Part shown: piece by piece, positions 62,016 to 64,000 of the stretch
Numbering within the stretch: the stretch's first letter is position 1
Layout: each line of letters opens with the position of its first letter
DNA from: Agapetus fuscipes
Lineage: Eukaryota; Arthropoda; Insecta; Trichoptera; Glossosomatidae
Direction: 5' to 3'
Assembly (NCBI GenBank): GCA_951799405.1
Contig: OX637339.1
Location: forward strand, 310,001 to 374,000
DNA: 64,000 nucleotides
The notes under the pieces: generated by a model
What the model was told of the DNA's origin: nothing
Database searches by the model: none
Seen by the model: the letters and a program-made list of their open reading frames with translations, nothing else
Program-made: the position numbers and the translations under genes

Positions 62016-62133
62016 CAGTGTTATTCAAATACAGCAAATCCATGGATCAACCGCCACTTTAATTTAATTTTCTTTACAAAAAAAAGATGACCCATAGATT
62101 AGCTGTGGATCAAACGCTTTGTGAATAACACTG
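62016..62133. mobile_element. Small MITE
   Basis: 118 bp from CAGTGTTATTC to GAATAACACTG, with further pairing (AATCCATGGATC / GCTGTGGATC). Single copy in the window. Confidence 0.5.
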
Positions 62134-63010
62134 CTTCTCTTTACACAATAATACATACAATTGCAAAATATTGTATTTAACATCAAGAAAATTCAAAAGT
62201 GAAAATTAAAAGTAAACTCACCATATATTTCTGAGTATCATTCTTCCAACGCATCCAAAAACATAAAATTCAATTCCTTCACTATTTCAATCAATTACTA
62301 TTTATTTTAAATATTTGTTAACTACATTAAAAATATTCCTAACATTGCGAGACTTTTAAAATCATTAGCACATTAATTTAATTTAATTTAATTTAACTAC
62401 AACACACAAAGAAGCTTTCAAACAAAAAAAGCAGCAGACACGAACACGAAAAGAATATTTCTTATTTGATTATTTATCGAGAAAACAGCAAAAGCAGATT
62501 AATTTTATGGATTAAGTATTCTAAGTTATATATATTCTTTGATACTTGTTTTTTTCACTTAGTCGAGTCGAGGAAACACCTGAAGACGTTTGAAGTATTA
62601 ATTATTTAAACACAACGATTCACAAACAGACGGTTTCAACACAAAAAAGCAATTAAAGTTCACTTTCTCAGTTTATTTTTCGTTACTGTACAACCACTTG
62701 CATTGTTTGAATTTGTTTTTTTAGTTGTCTGCCGTAAAATTCACGTTGTATTTTTTTTGCTGCTACGCGAACGAGACAACCTACTCCGGCGGGTGCAAGC
62801 GAGAGACTGAAAAGGAGGAAGTGTTTTGTATAGGGAGCCGAAGCGGGGATCGGTCACCTCCGCTGATTAGAGTAGAGCCAATGTGAAAGTTGAAAAAGAA
62901 GGAAAGATGCCGGGGGGTGTTTCAGGTTGAAGCAGCAATTGTACAATCCTTTACATAATAGGTATCCAATTTTATCTGTTATCATTATATATAGTAATCT
63001 TTTAGGCGTT
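62134..63010. other. AT-rich spacer and GC-richer leader before the LINE ORF
   Basis: To about 62740 nothing is recognised. From 62760 the sequence turns GC-richer (GGCGGGTGCAAGCGAGAGAC), as expected of a LINE 5' UTR with an internal promoter or of a host 5' exon. The reading frame of the ORF is open back to 62894, with no other ATG. No ORF1 is seen. Confidence 0.4.
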
Positions 63011-64000
63011 ATGCACCAAAATATCCAAGGCATGCTAAATAAAGAACTAGAGCTCGAATTGTTTCTGATTGATGGAAATATTGATATAATGTGCATCACA
63101 GAGCATTGGCTCAAGGATAGTCAGCTCATGTTTGGCTTCAAGGAACACAAAGTGGCAAGTTCTTTCTGCAGGAGATTTGCGGTGCGTGGCGGCTCATTGA
63201 TAATTGTTAGAAATTCTCTAAAATTTAAAAACCGGCCGGATATTGTGGGCCTCTCTGTAGAACGATCTGTTGAATTGGCTTGTGTAGAACTGGAGCATTT
63301 TGTTGTGGTAAGCGTTTACAGGCCCCCCGCCTCGCCTTTCAACCAATTTGAGCAGATCATGGATGAGGTACTACAAAAAATTACAAATAATACGTATAAA
63401 AATATTTTGGTTTGTGGTGATTTTAATGTTAATATGTTAGAAAAAAGTATAGTTAGTAGTAGGCTCAAAACACTCTTCCAGTGTTACAGTCTTATAAATC
63501 TCTTTTTGGAACCTACTAGAATATCAAATTGCATTGACAATATTTTTACTAATATCAAACCAGTCAATAAATCAATAATACAAAAAATAACTTCTGATCA
63601 CTTTGGACAGATGGCAGTATTTAAGGATGGTAAAAAAAATAAAAATGCGGTACATAGAGAAATGAAATATACTCCTGTAAATGGCACTCGGCTTGCGCAA
63701 TTTAGAGATGGTGTAATCTCACGACTGGTGGAAGTTGAATGTCATAGTGACCCAAACCAATATTATAATTCTTTATTTCATGTTGTAAAGTCTGAATGTA
63801 GTAGAGTATTTAAACCCGTGACCATAAAAATAAACGGTTCCATAAAGTTTAGTGATTGGGCTACATCTGAAATATATAAAAAAAGAATTGAACTATTTGA
63901 CTTGTATGCAGAAAAAGCACGTCACAATAAAAGTAATGAATTTATTGAATATGTCAGAAAGTTTTCAAAAGCATTTAAGAATGATTGTGCTATTGCAAAA
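63011..64000 (+). CDS. LINE ORF2 N-terminus, APE-type endonuclease (cut by window end)
   Basis: 330 codons open to the window edge. The frame begins MHQNIQGMLNKELELE. Recognisable endonuclease/exonuclease/phosphatase motifs follow in order: TEHWL near residue 31 (metal-binding Glu), RGGSLIIV near 61, VVSVYRPP near 100, VCGDFNVN near 137, IDNIFTN near 177 and SDHFGQ near 195 (catalytic Asp-His). The following residues are the linker toward RT. This is a Jockey/CR1-type non-LTR retrotransposon nicking enzyme for target-primed insertion. No stop or frameshift in 990 bp, so it may be young. Whether it is the same family as LINE-J (43688) cannot be judged, since they do not overlap. Confidence 0.85.
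   Translation, partial: MHQNIQGMLNKELELELFLIDGNIDIMCITEHWLKDSQLMFGFKEHKVASSFCRRFAVRGGSLIIVRNSLKFKNRPDIVGLSVERSVELACVELEHFVVVSVYRPPASPFNQFEQIMDEVLQKITNNTYKNILVCGDFNVNMLEKSIVSSRLKTLFQCYSLINLFLEPTRISNCIDNIFTNIKPVNKSIIQKITSDHFGQMAVFKDGKKNKNAVHREMKYTPVNGTRLAQFRDGVISRLVEVECHSDPNQYYNSLFHVVKSECSRVFKPVTIKINGSIKFSDWATSEIYKKRIELFDLYAEKARHNKSNEFIEYVRKFSKAFKNDCAIAK

Overview
The window is animal nuclear DNA, most likely from an insect or another arthropod. It is AT-rich, has almost no long open frames, carries spliceosomal-type exon signals, and is built almost wholly from nested transposable elements. The types seen are RTE-like, Jockey/CR1-like, R1-like and CR1/L2-like LINE pieces, Ty3/gypsy-type LTR elements, several tRNA-derived SINE families, MITEs, and short elements carrying hammerhead-ribozyme-like motifs. 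The 5S-like sequence and the tRNA-Lys-type primer-binding site fit an arthropod. Order and species cannot be read from the sequence. Family labels (SINE-B, SINE-C, SINE-L, MITE-G and so on) are mine, and all homology calls come from reading the sequence without a database.

Layout: 1-4.1 kb holds RTE 3' ends, SINEs and a CR1/L2 tail. 4.14-7.55 kb is a Ty3/gypsy element on the minus strand with matching LTRs, a 4-bp target duplication and a large internal deletion. 8-11 kb is RTE tails, a ribozyme-like insertion and SINEs. 11.0-13.0 kb holds the only likely host coding sequence: a minus-strand exon (12331-12986) with good splice sites, and a smaller candidate first exon (11066-11275). 13.9-16.4 kb is repeat-poor. 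16.4-38 kb is a mosaic of SINEs, RTE tails, MITEs, a solo LTR inside a LINE tail, and a 17-bp minisatellite. 41.6-42.2 kb is a 92-bp tandem repeat. 43.7-44.9 kb is a 5'-truncated LINE with an intact 369-codon frame. 45.8-50.5 kb has a solo LTR and a very young non-autonomous LTR element that split a 5S-rRNA-like SINE head. 51-62 kb is more SINEs and RTE tails, a promoter-like patch near 55.4 kb and a perfect 88-bp-arm palindrome near 60.3 kb. A LINE ORF2 starts at 63011 and runs off the window.

How the parts relate: the commonest repeat (about 40 pieces) is the 3' end of one RTE-like LINE, shown by copies in which the ORF end, the 3' UTR and the repeat are joined. SINE-B is modular. It is found fused to a 5S-like unit upstream, to a second tRNA-like unit (SINE-C) downstream at one recurrent breakpoint, and at the same breakpoint to a LINE poly(A) tail. 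A scattered family shares a 3' tail and a CTGANGA...GAA core that can fold like a minimal type I hammerhead ribozyme, as reported for Penelope-like elements.
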